From Hirsutella rhossiliensis (lineage: Eukaryota; Ascomycota; Sordariomycetes; Hypocreales; Ophiocordycipitaceae): a stretch of DNA of 64,000 nt. The position numbers and the translations under genes were made by a program. The notes under the pieces are model-generated. The model was not told where the DNA came from and made no database searches. It saw only the letters and a program-made list of their open reading frames with translations. This document shows, in pieces, positions 1-10,865 of this stretch (positions within the stretch are counted from its first letter, which is position 1; each line of letters starts with the position of its first letter). The DNA lies in assembly GCF_020360975.1 (NCBI RefSeq), contig NW_025408671.1:496001-560000 (forward strand), given 5' to 3'.

Positions 1-3000
1 GATGGGGATCCCGCCGAAGTCCCGCTGCGATCCCCGCAGCTGGCAGATCCGCTCGTTGACGGCGTGCAGCGTCCGCGCGCCGAGCATGCTCACCTCGTCG
101 ATGACGAGCATGTCCTTATCCTGCCAGTCCATCCGAGACTGGCCGTTGACGAACCGCTCCGCCTGCCTCGGCAACCGCACGCCGTCGACGTCCCTCGCCG
201 TGTTCGCGCCCGGCCCTTGGTCCTGGTGAAGCCGCAGGCCGAGTGGATGGTGATGCCGTTGACCGCGCGGCGGCGGTCCCCGACGTCGCCGTGATCAGCA
301 GGCGATGCGAGAGGTCCTTCGCGGCGAAGAGGCCCACGAGTGCTTCGATGACGCGCGACTTGCCGGTGCCGCCCTCGCCGCCGACGAACTGACAGAGCTG
401 GCTGACGTCGCCTCCGTCTCCTGCCGCATCGAGTCCAGGTGGCGGCATATTATGGAGAAGGCAATCGCCTGCTTCTTGTTTAGCGTCAATCGTCTTGTCA
501 AGTCTTTCCCGGCCTCGTGAAAGGAGGTGGATGGGCCGAGGCGGACTTCCATGCCGGCCTCCGCGTTACCTGCCCTCTCCTCGGTTTCCACTCGCGTCAC
601 CTGGACGTCTTCCTCCCCGAAGCCGGCGAGCACGCTCCGCCCCGCTGCGCCGCGATCGGTACCGTGGGCCGGGGCCATGCTTTGTATGCCCTGGATCATC
701 TTCACCCTCTCTCTGGAGGCGCATGTCTGCTGCGACTTGATGGCCTTGACCTGATCCTGCGGCGGCACTGCAGCCCGGAGAACACCTGCCCGGGCATGTT
801 GATGTGCCCCCACCCGTTCGGTCACGACGGTGGCCCGGAGCTCGGCCGTCGAGGCTAGCGCTGATTGCTGGAAGCGGGAGAGCTGCTGCATCATTCCCGA
901 AAGCTCCCGCGACCCCGCCGTGATCTGGTTCGCGCCGGTCGCGCTTCTAACGACATCGATCAGTCGCGTTGCGTTTCCGACGTTGTCGGACTGGTACGCG
1001 GATCCCGCCTCGCGGTCCGCCTCGCCCGGCCCCTCCCCATCCTCCCCAATCGCCAGGTGCGCCGGCCGGATCCCCGTCGCCGGACGACGCTGCCCATTGC
1101 TTGGCGTCTCGCTTTGCGTCCTCGGCGGACCGCCGGAGTAGTTGAACGTTATCGACGAGGCACGAGGTTCTTGGCGGAAGCCGCTCTCGTGCGCCTCCAT
1201 ATCTCGTTGATGTCGCCTCGCTCTTCGCTAAGAAAGGTCTCCCACGGCGCGAATAGGGCAAGATGCTGCACGGCTGCTCTGTAGCGGCACGGTTAGTCAC
1301 CGCGCGTTGGGACCGCTTTTCGACCGGCCATCCACCGCACCTACTTACCGGCGGTGGCATTGTTCCTCGTCGTCTTGCTCGAAATCCTTGCTAAGGTGGC
1401 CGTCAAGGCAGACGACGGCGTGCTTTCCTGGCCGCCTCAATACCTGCACCCAGTCTTTGCCGGCCACCCAGCCGCTCGAAAGGCACCTCTCCCAGGCACC
1501 GGAGCACCCGTCCTTGCCGACGCGTTGGAGCCTGACGAGCGAAACATAGTCATATAGGCACAAGCCTCGTAGGACGTGTCCGCGATGATGGTACGCCTCG
1601 GCGAAGCTGATCCTCTCGCCTGCTTCCTCCACGGCGACCGACTCGTCCACGGACACGTCTGCGACCGCGGTGCCGCTCTCCTGCCGAAGGTGTCGCCAGC
1701 GCCTGGAGACGTGCCAGTAGAGCACCGACACGTTCAGGTACGCCCAGGCGCTGCTGCTCGTGAACTCGCTCGGGTATCCCAGGAGATGGGCGACGACCTC
1801 GACTTGCGACAGGGCGCGCTCCGTGAATATCCTGTTCGCCACTCTCATCAGAAACTGCCGCGTCTTATTATTCTTGGTTCCGTCGTCGCCGCCGACGACG
1901 CCATTTCCGGCATCCTCCTGGCACCCGGCTGGCCACCTGCTGCGACGACGGGCAGCAGTTCCGCGGCCGCGGCGACGCGCTTCCACGTCGGGTCCTCTAC
2001 CTTGGTCGCGTAATTCGTCACGTAATAGACGAGAGCCATGGTCTTCCGCTGCGTCGCTATGAAGGAGATGTCGTGGTTGTGGCGGAGCCCCACGGCGATG
2101 GCCTTGTTCCACCGATTCACCATGGGATGCGTCCTGCGGATCCGCAGCACGCCGTCCTGTGAGAGCGTCGTCTCCTCGACCAGCTTCCATGGCGCCTTGA
2201 AGCGACAGAGGTCGCCCCTTCGCCCCTTGTTGCCCAGGGAGTACTTGACGCATGTCGGGCTGTGGGTGTGGATCTGCGTCGCGCCGGCGCAGAAGTTGGC
2301 TTCCTCTTCGAATCCGGCCGAGAACTGCTCGGCACTGTCCAGCAGGGATGAGACGTCAGACGTCACCGAACGCTCCGCCTGCACGGCGCAGAAGCCTTCC
2401 TGGTCCAAGTCCTGCCTTCCGCGTCAGCCTGCGTCTTCTCGGCCCATGACAGCAACGCCCCTTGCTGTTACCTACCTCACAGAAGACGCTATCGACATAG
2501 CGGATGATTCGCTCACGGTACGCCGCCTGCTCCTCCCCGTGGGCGTCGGAAAGCATGGAGCTCAGGTGCGCGTTTCCGTGTAACCAGAGCAGCCCGTGGA
2601 CGTGAAGGGATCCTCGTTCGTTGGTCTCCACGGCACCGTAGTAGTGGCCGATGCGCCCGAACACCGACTCCCCTGCATTTACGTAATGCTCGAAGAACAG
2701 CGTCATCTCCCGGTGGAAGAACATGGCTGAGCTCATCGGGTCGGAGACGGACAGCCTCACCCGTTTGAACGACATATCGAGGCTCCGCAGGAACTCCTCG
2801 GCCGCCTCAGGGTCGCGCGTGCGGTACGCTGCCAGTCGGAGCTTCACCGGGTTCGTGATGTCGTTTGGGTTGATCGTGAACCAGATCGCAGGCACGCCGT
2901 AGCGGACGATGAGCGCCAGGATCTTGTGCCGCATACTGAGACGGAGCTCTCTCGACATGGGCTGACGATAGCCATAGAGCGAGAGGCTCCTGAGAAGCTC

Positions 3001-4697
3001 TTTCACGCCGTCGTCGGTCGTCTTGCCTGTGCTCTCCAGCTCGGCTCTAGCTGCCGCTAACCCGTCTGCGGTCAGCGACCGTACGATGCGCTCCACCTTG
3101 CGGAAGTTCTTCCTCGTCACGCTCAGCATGCTGACGCGGCGGTTCCTCGACCGCACGCCCATGTTGAAGACGAGGAATGCGAAGATGTGGTGCGTCGCGA
3201 ACCGGCCGCCGTGGCGTCGCAACACCGTGTCGGCCCACGTACGAAGGCTCATGTTCCGGGATGACAGGAGGTCCTGCGCCCCCGCCTCCGCCGCCGCGCG
3301 CGTGTTGACCGAGCCTCTGCCCAACTGCGAGCTTGCTTCCTCGACCGGCCGCGGCCCTCCGACACCGAATGGTAATAGCGTGGGAAAGGTCTTTGCGAAG
3401 AAAGAAGCTTCGAACGAGTCGGCGAATTCATCCCGCGGCGGACATGGATGAATGGTTCAGGACCATCGACGTGCCCCGGCTGCCCCTTGCCGAGGATTCG
3501 ACCCACGTCCTCGGGCCCGTACCGTCGTCGGCTGCGCCTTGGCGAACGGAATCGCATGCGAACCGCAGCTTGTCGACGTCGGCCACGTCGGGCGGTCCGT
3601 CCAACGCAAACATCCTGACGAGGTCACCTCGTTGACCGTCTTCGCATTATCATCGGCCTCGCCGCAGCTCTGACCACGCACCTCGTCCACCTCGCTTGCC
3701 TCTGGCTCGCCGGCCTCGCGACTCGTCGTGCTTTCCCCTTGGTTGAGCATGGCGAGGACTTCTTCGATCTCCACCGCCCCTCGTCGTCCATGGCCCGCTC
3801 CGTGGGCGGCACGACGACGCGCCGTCCGCGTCTTCTCCCACGCCGACGGCTCGTTCCGCTCCAGGCGCTCGTACACCAACGGCGGCACCCCGTGGGCCGG
3901 GTCTCCCCAGCTCTCCATCTCTGCCGCGTCGATCTCGATCGCGGCGTAGTGGGGGTTGTTCCTCTTCAACCAGACAAGGGCTCTCTCGACGACTCGCCGC
4001 CTCACCGATAGGAGACTCGACAGATCGCTCGGTGTCGGCCTTAGCGCCCCCTGCCACGAGACGTGGATCTCGTCCATTACCTGGAAGAGAGGGTGCGGCA
4101 GCACGTCCGTCGCCAGCTCTTGTACGTTGTTTGGGAACACCGTGATGTGGCCCTTGACGTGCTTGGGATACCTTAGCGTCTGCTTCTGGCCGCCTGAGAC
4201 GTTGTACCTGGTTACGAATCCGTAGCACGAGTTCAGCGCGATCAGCTTCTCCTCCACCGGCGTCAGGCCCTTGAGCTCATCCGGGAACGTGTGCTCACAA
4301 CCGAGACGTCTATGAAGCTGCGCCGCTGGCGACAGCACACCGCACGCCAAGCGTCGAGAACACTCTGCGCAAACCGGGACAGGCTCGCCCTCGCGGAAGC
4401 AACTCCGGCACGCAAATGGCGACCACCCAGCCTTAGGGATAGGACTTGACAACCACTGGTCCCATGCCACCTCCCTCAGCTCTTTTCTCGTGCGCTTCCG
4501 GTAGCACAGCATGCACGTCCGTATCGGCAGCGTGTCCACGTCGTGGAACGCCCGGTAGAAGCTCCGCACCGTTGATACCTTCCTCTCGTGCGGCACTGGT
4601 GTGCACCACGTTTGCTCGTTGGACAGCCTCTCCTTCGCGGCGAATTCCTCCCAAGGTGACGTAAGACGCCGGCCAAATCCTCCGCCTGTGACTCACG
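1..4697 (-). mobile_element. Helitron rolling-circle transposon, partial and decayed
   Basis: The minus strand encodes the domain set typical of autonomous Helitrons, in order from high to low coordinate: a DUF6570 region (about 4660-3560), a Helitron_like_N/Rep region (about 3430-1850) and a Pif1-type helicase (from about 530 into the window edge). The 3' end of the element lies outside the window. I could not place the 5' terminus: the diverged repeats at 4.7-6.9 kb may belong to it, but no TC-start or CTRR-end was identified. The assignment to Helitrons is firm; the outer limits are not. Confidence 0.85.
1..4697 (-). pseudogene. Helitron Rep-helicase gene, frameshifted and truncated by the window
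   Basis: This would be the replication initiator and helicase for rolling-circle transposition. The DUF6570 segment reads from about 4690 (after TSPWEEFAAKERL) to a TGA at 3457. The same frame resumes in the Rep segment, with an aligned HUH motif in LHVHGLLWL near 2590. A plausible 64-bp intron lies at 2412-2475 (GTAGGT..GGCAG), since the reading joins SVFCE to DLDQEGF across it. Downstream, near 2010-2030, is YYVTNYATK, which holds the two-tyrosine YxxxY active-site spacing. The frame is lost near 1890 and again several times between 1350 and 450. The helicase Walker A (GGEGGTGKSRV, about 400) and Walker B (LVIDEVSML, about 90) sit in different frames. So catalytic signatures survive, but the gene cannot make one protein. 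It is a recent or degrading copy. Confidence 0.85.
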
Positions 4698-4712
4698 GCT
4701 CCTCTGCCTCCG

Positions 4713-5640
4713 ATGGCCGCCTCGACTACGTTTCGCCTGGGGCTGGTCTCGGTCGGGCAGGCGGTTCCTCTTTCTCTGTTCCACGGGCTGCGCAGATATT
4801 GCCGCTGCCTCGTCTCGCCTCGGCCGATCTTGTTCTCCCGCCGCCGCCTGACGTGATGGCCGTGGTGTCAACTGTCCGGATGACTGCAAATATCCGGCTC
4901 CATCCTCCATCTCTCTAGCTTCGATTGGCTGGAGGGGGGATGCCCTGACGACTCCGGGCCAAGTCCCGACACTGGTTGCCGGCCGACCCGGTCCCGCCTG
5001 GCGTCCGCATCGCTGCAAATCTCCTGTCCCATCTTCTATTTCTCTAGGTTGGATTGGCCGAACGAGGGACTCCCGACAACTCGAGACGAGATCCCGACCC
5101 TGGTTGCCGGCCGATTCCGTCCTGCCTGGCGTGGTGGCCGTGGTGGCAGCCGTCCGGATGACTGCACATCTCCTGCTCCATCCCCACCTCCTAGATTGGC
5201 CGCCTCGAGTACGTTTCGTCAGTGGCTCGTCTCGGTCGGGTTGCCGGTTCCTCTTTCTCTGTTCCGCTGGCCGCGAAGATCTTGCCGCAGCCTCGTCTCG
5301 CCTCGGCCGGTCTTGTTCTCCCGCCGCTGCCTCCCCTGATGGCCGTGGTGGCAACCGTCCGGATGAGTGTGTATCTCCGGCCCTCTTCCATCTCTTTCGG
5401 TTGGATCGGCTGAACGACGTACTCCTGACGACTACTCTGGGCGAGGTCCCGACCCTGATTGCCGGCCGACCCTGTCCCGCCTGGCGTCCGGGTGACTGCA
5501 AATCTCCCGCTCTGTATTTTATTTCTTTAGGTTGGATTGGCCTAATGAGGCGCTCCCTGACAACTCGAGACGAAACCCCGACACTGGTTGCCGGCCGATC
5601 CTGTGCTCCTGGGCGGCTTGAGTGTCCGTCGGGGCCTTGG
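4713..5640. repeat. Irregular diverged direct repeats, GC-rich
   Basis: A block of about 210 bp starting at 4713 (GGCCGCCTCGACTACGTTTC) recurs at about 5198 with scattered differences. Between and after these, a second unit of about 120 bp recurs about four times (near 4945, 5072, 5426 and 5557), recognisable by CCGACNCTGGTTGCCGGCCG. Each unit ends near a GGTTGGATTGG-like phrase. Read on the minus strand, the large unit gives a basic peptide repeated twice (QRKRNR-PDRD then KR-RGG), like a nuclear-localisation module. No single frame joins it cleanly to the Helitron DUF6570 reading. Confidence 0.7.
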
Positions 5641-5819
5641 CCCTCGTCTGCGCACCACCCCTTCGCTTTCTAGTCGTGCCCTCTGGACGCCCTCCACGAC
5701 CCGGACGCACGATCCGCCCTCGTCCGAGGGAGGTGTCCGGCCGCGCCCTGATCCCTTTCGGCTGGATGGGTTGTTGCGGCAAGCGCTGGCTTACGTCCTC
5801 TGGCCGAGATCTTGTTAAA

Positions 5820-6075
5820 CGTCGCGCTGCCTCTCCTTTGCAGAGGCACCATCAACGCGCGCCGTATTTTTCGCGACCGACTGCCTCGCCGACTTCCCTG
5901 AGGCGACGCTCTTTCGGGTGCTTCCGCTTGCTCTCCTCCTGAGACCTCCCGGACATCGGCGCTTGCTTCGCCTCGATAGGCCGCAACCCAGGTGCCGGGC
6001 CCGCTTGACTTTCGCGGCCCAACGCCCGCTTCGGTCCTTCGTCCGTCGCGCTCGGTCTCGCCTTCGCAGTATTCC
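5820..6075. repeat. Diverged direct repeat, copy 1
   Basis: About 250 bp that reappear at about 6650-6920. Landmarks shared in the same order are CCGCCTCGCCGACTTCCCT, GCGACGCTCTTT / GCAACGCTCTTT, CTTCGATAGGCC, GCCCGCTTCGG and CCTTCGTCCGT. Short differences throughout show old duplication. No gene is recognised inside. Minus-strand readings share PIEAKQA with copy 2. Confidence 0.6.
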
Positions 6076-6644
6076 TCCTCGTAGCAGCGGCCGCTGCCCC
6101 GATGCACGACCCGGCCTCGCCAGAAGGACGATTGTGCCCGGCCACGTCCCTGATCCTTTGGGCTGGATGGGCCGGGGCGACTGCAGGCTCGCCTCTCCCA
6201 GCCGAAATCCCATCCTGCTTGTCGGTCTCCCCCTCCTCTGTTCCCCCCCGGCACCAGTTGTCCGCCTAACAAGACCCTTCAGAGTCATCCGTACGCCACC
6301 GATGAGTTGCCCAGGCCGAACGATCTCGTGGCCACCTCCGGCCGCGACGGAAGATCCCCTGCCGCTTAGGCATTCGTTTCGCCCAACCAAGACCCCTGGG
6401 GCGGGTGGTGCTTGCAGAGCAACTATGCCTGGTGCGCCTCTCTCGCCACTCCTAGCCCTCATCTCCTTCGCCAACGTGTGCCGCTGCGGTACGAGGTTGT
6501 CGGCCGCTCCCTCCAACACAGCGCCAACGGACGGCGTAAGACCCCGCCTAGCCGGCTCAGCAACTACCGACCCTATTGTGGCAGCGTCTGCTTCTATGCT
6601 TGGACACCTATCACGCGCGTTTATCGCTTCTGAGCGTCGCGCCC

Positions 6645-6925
6645 GCCCTCCTTCGAGGAGGCGCCATTGACGTGCGTCGTCTTTTCCCGCGGCCAACCGC
6701 CTCGCCGACTTCCCTTGGGCAACGCTCTTTGAGTGCCTCTGCTTGTTCTTCTTCGTGAGGCCTCCTCAGCCAGCGTTGCCTGCTTGGCTTCGATAGGCCG
6801 GAACCTAGGTACCGTATTAGCTTGGCTTTCATGGTCCGAGGCCCGCTTCGGCCCTTCGTCCGTTGCACTCAGTCTCCCCGCCGTAATGCTCCTCGTCGCA
6901 GCAGCGGCCGCTGCCACCGTCGCTA
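6645..6925. repeat. Diverged direct repeat, copy 2
   Basis: Second copy of the 5820-6075 unit, about 820 bp downstream and in the same orientation. It ends with the stretch around GCAGCAGCGGCCGCTGCC, which also occurs after copy 1 near 6080-6100, so the duplicated unit may be slightly longer than marked. The interval between the copies (about 6110-6640) holds no recognisable gene. Confidence 0.6.
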
Positions 6926-8080
6926 TTTCGCACCCTCTTGCCACCAACCTAGCCTCGCGGCTAGGATTCTCCCCCATGCTGGTGCTTTCTTGACGGCTAG
7001 GCTCTGCAACCGTACGATGGATAGGGAAGCTTTCGCTCGCGATATACGCTGGGATTGCCTTGCTTCCCGGCGATGGCGTTCCGCCGTATCGCCATTCTTC
7101 CTACCAGCGGTCTGTCTCCAGCAACCTTATAGTCTTTATAACTCGGGGACAACGCGGCAGTGCTTGTCCGGGACAGACCCCCCCTTCTCCCCCCCCGCGG
7201 TTCCTAACTCCGCCGCCACGCGTCTTTCCCGGCGGACGGCCTCGACTAGCCCATGCGCAGGAGCTGACACCATAAAAATCTGCCTGGCGAGGTCTTCTCC
7301 TCCTCCTCGGTTCTCCTCCGCATCTTTCTATTTGGCCGTTGCAAATAGGCGGCCAAAGGAACATTGTGCTAATCTTTCTTTTCCTCGGTATCTCTTAGTA
7401 TTCCTGCTGCACCGAAAGTAGGAATGGCCTCCTTCAGCTCGCCCTCACCTATAACGGTTGCTTCCGGTCCCCTCTTTCCCGACCTTCCCTATCAAGTGTA
7501 ACCACGACCTTCCCTGCAACACCTCCCCGTGCGCTTTGTACGTGTTATATATTAGGTCGGTCTCTACCCCCCGCGAGGAGGGCAAACTAATTGGTGTACA
7601 ACAGGGCGTGGAAAGGTATGACAAGGTTCCCTGTGCTGATCTTGCCTGCTTCATCCCCCGCCCCCTTATCTTCAGCCTTCTAAAACGCCCCCTGTTTATG
7701 TCCTTCCTTATTGATGTCCTCCTTTGCATCAGGCCTCTGCTCTCCCAGGCCTGCTGGGCTTCCTCTGGACCTATCGGCAGGCTTATCTGCCGACAGCCCT
7801 AGCTTTCGGCCTCCTATGCCGCCAGCCCTGCCGGACACTTTAGTCCGCGCCGCCCTTGGTGCCTGATCGGAACCCAGCTACACGACACCACTACGCATCT
7901 CTTCAACGTCCGTTTACTTACAGCGGCAAGGCTCCTCGCCCTTCCCGGCGAATCTATGTCACCATTGATCTATCCCAAGTGCTTTCACGCTCGACTTCTT
8001 CCCTACTCCTTTCTTTCTTGACACTGAGCACTGGTCATTTTCGTGCGCGCGACTGGCCTATCGACCTGCGTTGCTGCACC
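6926..8080. other. No gene recognised
   Basis: Pyrimidine-rich plus strand with runs of C and CT. All reading frames are short and none gives a recognisable protein. It may be further Helitron or repeat relic sequence, or the upstream region of the broken gene that starts at 8081. Confidence 0.5.
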
Positions 8081-9511
8081 ATGTCTTCCTCTCTACCTCC
8101 CATCGATGTGCCCGCACCACACCTTCGAAAGCCGCTCGATAGCCAGAGGGGCGCTGGCGGCGAGATGTCCATGGTGTTTTTCGTCCAGCCGGATTGCCCC
8201 GTTAGATTTGCCCACCAGGACGAGCACCGCATCAAGGGTCTTAACGCCGAGGCCATGGCCCGCGTCTTGCTGCCTCCGCCCGCCTGGCTGCTCGCGATGG
8301 GATATGCGCCCTCCGATCGGAGGCCGACGATTCCCGACATCCGTCTTCTTTAGTCTCAATCTCTCGATTTACGGCCAGCCTATTGATGCCTCAAAATGGA
8401 CGGAAGAGTGGTTTTTCATGAATGGCCGCGTCCACCCTACGCCCTTGCGTGGAGATTGAGCAGCGCGACGGCCTGGAGTCCGACACGGGCGGCACCTTCT
8501 CTATACGATGCCCGCCCTTGTCGTCCGCGACCAAGGCTACCAGCCGTAAGCCGTGCCCTGTTCCCTCGCAAGTGCCAACGAAAAGATACATAGCTAAGGT
8601 GGGCCTGAAGCGTTCTTCCTAGGCTCTTGGCCCCTATGGACGACTTCCCCTGCGTCCCGCCTATTGTTTCCTTTACCGGCCTTATCGTCGGCACCGGCCA
8701 CTCCTTGCTCCGGCGGGACCTCCTGCCGGGTCTAGACGCCGCCCAGCTTAACTGTTGCGGCTTTGTCCGCCTTTCTACCTACGTCGCTCCTGGGATGCCC
8801 AATAAACTCCCCTTCAAGGGCTTCCACCCCTTCCAGGTCTTCGTCATCTTCCCTATTCGCGCTAACCCCTGGGCCATCTTGTGTAAGAAGATGGCCGAGA
8901 GGCGGGACTCTCAATTCCAACCCAACGTCCCCTTTACTTGCACAGCCAAGGTCGCCGGCCTGCTCCGTCATGACGTTATGCTCTATCCCCCAGGCTCCGA
9001 CCGGGACAACGTCTTTATTGTCGTCCCGGATTCTTGGACATTTCTCGACAAGGCCGCCGCCGCCGTCACCCCAATGACACCACTCTCTCTACACCACAGA
9101 GGCAGCAGGCGTCCTCCTTCCGCGGCCTTTCAGGACATGCGCGCTGCCTCTTTGTCTTTGGCCACCCCTGGCACCCTCCCGCTCAGCCCTCCACCTTTGG
9201 CTTCGGCTTCGCCTCGACCGGCCCCTTGGGCCGCCCGGGAAGCGATGTTGCCCTGAGCCTGCCGATACGCCGACGAAACGACCGCGGCTGCTGCATAAGG
9301 CCCCGGTGCCTTCGTCTTCCCTAACCCTGGCTCATCTGCCACCCAGTCGTTCTCTGTTTCGGCTGCCTCCTTGACATCTAAGCCGGATAGCCCTAAACGG
9401 GGTCATGTCTTAGGGACTCTTCCTCCATTCCATTGTCGCGCATGGCTTGACTCGCCGGCCCGTCCACTCCGAAACCGTCCCCTATCTAAGAAAGCTACCG
9501 AAACGGAATAA
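8081..9511 (+). pseudogene. Broken gene of unrecognised family
   Basis: A coding-like reading starts at the ATG at 8081 (MSSSLPPIDVPAP) and passes through FFVQPDCPVRFAHQDEHR. It changes frame near 8345 (into SIYGQPIDASKWTEEWFF), again near 8438 (into EIEQRDGLESDTGGTF), and back near 8624, where GMPNKLPFKGFHPFQVF, FTCTAKVAGLLRH and NVFIVVPDSWTFLDKA follow. In the same frame there is a TGA at 9254 and a TAA near 9296, then a basic tail (KPDSPKRGHVLG) ending at a TAA at 9509-9511. The composition is protein-like: hydrophobic strands, a proline-rich linker and a basic end. Two of the frame changes could be missed introns. I do not recognise the family; a repeated, element-borne gene is one possibility. 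Confidence 0.55.
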
Positions 9512-10538
9512 CGATGCGAAACCATAAACTGCTACAGTTTCCTAAACGAGTAAGACAGTTAAATCTTATACTTTAAGTTAACCTACTCCTTAACCCTACC
9601 CTGGTTCTATCACTCTTTTTCACTCCGTCCTTAAGTCCCCCCTGTTCTTACTCCATCCTCAATCCTCACGTCTGCCCCTTTTTTTTCTTCCTTAAGTTTT
9701 TTTCCCTGTAGTCTTTCGTTCCTCAAGGCTCTTTGCGCAACCCCCGTTGGGTTGCCTCTCCTGTGACGTTTACATGATGATATGACTCGTCCAAGCATCT
9801 CTCGCGAAAAGAGCATGCATGCAACTAAGCATAAAAGACGTGTTGATTGTGTGTGTTCTGCTCCCTCCTTTTCTCCCATTGGCCAATATTTTGTTTCGGG
9901 GTATATGTGAGGTCAGCTGGCCAAGTTGCTTCCCAACCGCCTAACTTATAATACGGCCTCGCCCAACCCCAGCATTCGCACCTAAGGCTCAGCGAGTAAA
10001 TTAATTAATAACGCATAGACATTTCTAGCGTAGTACCCTGCCCGGTCCTTTAGATAGAGCCGAGATATGGCTTCGTACCTAATCTTTCGCGCAGACTTTC
10101 TTTCCCATATCTGCCAAAGCGTATCAGGCACCGGCGCTTCGCTAGCGCGGGCAAGTACGGCTGAGAGCGAAGGTCCTTTAATCCAAGAGGCACCTTATCG
10201 TGGTCCGTATTTAGGTAAGCTGGCTTTCAAGAGTCCTATACGCATGTGCTTGCCTCACGAGTCACAGGGCAGGGGGTGGGGGAAGTGTGATTAGATTCCG
10301 CCCCCAATTACGCTGGCAAGAAGCAAATGTTTCTTGAGACACCATTATGCCCATGTAATGCGCCGGTATATTATCGAGAAGCCCGTTCTGCGTTTAGCCG
10401 CCTGTGACTCTTCACGAGCTATGTGTATGGTCACCACCGCCCTGGCTTCTGAATCTTTCCATGTCACTTGCCTCCTGAATCGTCAAGTCGTGCCTCTTGT
10501 CGCCGGTTATTCGAGTTGAAACCTCCACCCCGGCCACA
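9512..10538. other. No gene recognised; partly AT-rich
   Basis: Lower GC than its surroundings, especially 9480-9620 and 9950-10080. Only short, unconvincing reading frames. The loss of C and gain of TA steps would fit RIP-affected relic DNA, but I could not compute an index. Confidence 0.5.
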
Positions 10539-10783
10539 ATGGCAGCAGCCTTTGAGACGGTTGAGATCAAGACCCTTGATGGGTGTTGTCTCCGTGGTCC
10601 GTTCTATCCCTCTGCGACTACGGGCCCTGCGGTGGTTATGACTCCCAGGGTAGGATATTCTTGAATCGCGACTTGGCATTACGGCTAACATTTCTGGTGC
10701 CAGTTCAACTGTTTAAAGGAAATGTTATGTACTCTTACAACGTCTTACAATATCCGTACCTTGCGAGAAACTCCCGCCGCTGA
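10539..10783 (+). pseudogene. Truncated alpha/beta hydrolase (DltD/thiohydrolase-like) fragment
   Basis: From the ATG at 10539 the reading gives VEIKTLDGCCLRG, then GPAVVMTP, the start of a fungal serine-hydrolase family often encoded beside highly reducing polyketide synthases. A good intron follows at 10650-10703 (GTAGGA, branch GGCTAAC, CCAG). Splicing joins MTP to FNCLKEML, which matches the family pattern of MTPG-FNC-KEM. After about 20 further codons the similarity fades, and the polyketide synthase start follows within 90 bp. The catalytic region is missing, so the gene is a remnant. In related clusters this enzyme releases or trims the polyketide; here that role is inferred from the family and the neighbour only. 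Confidence 0.5.
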
Positions 10784-10865
10784 GCATATAGCTTCGACAC
10801 GCCCTAGCCTGGCTGTCCTGCATTGGGTCCTGGTACGCTCTTGACTCTCCACGCCGTCGTCCACC

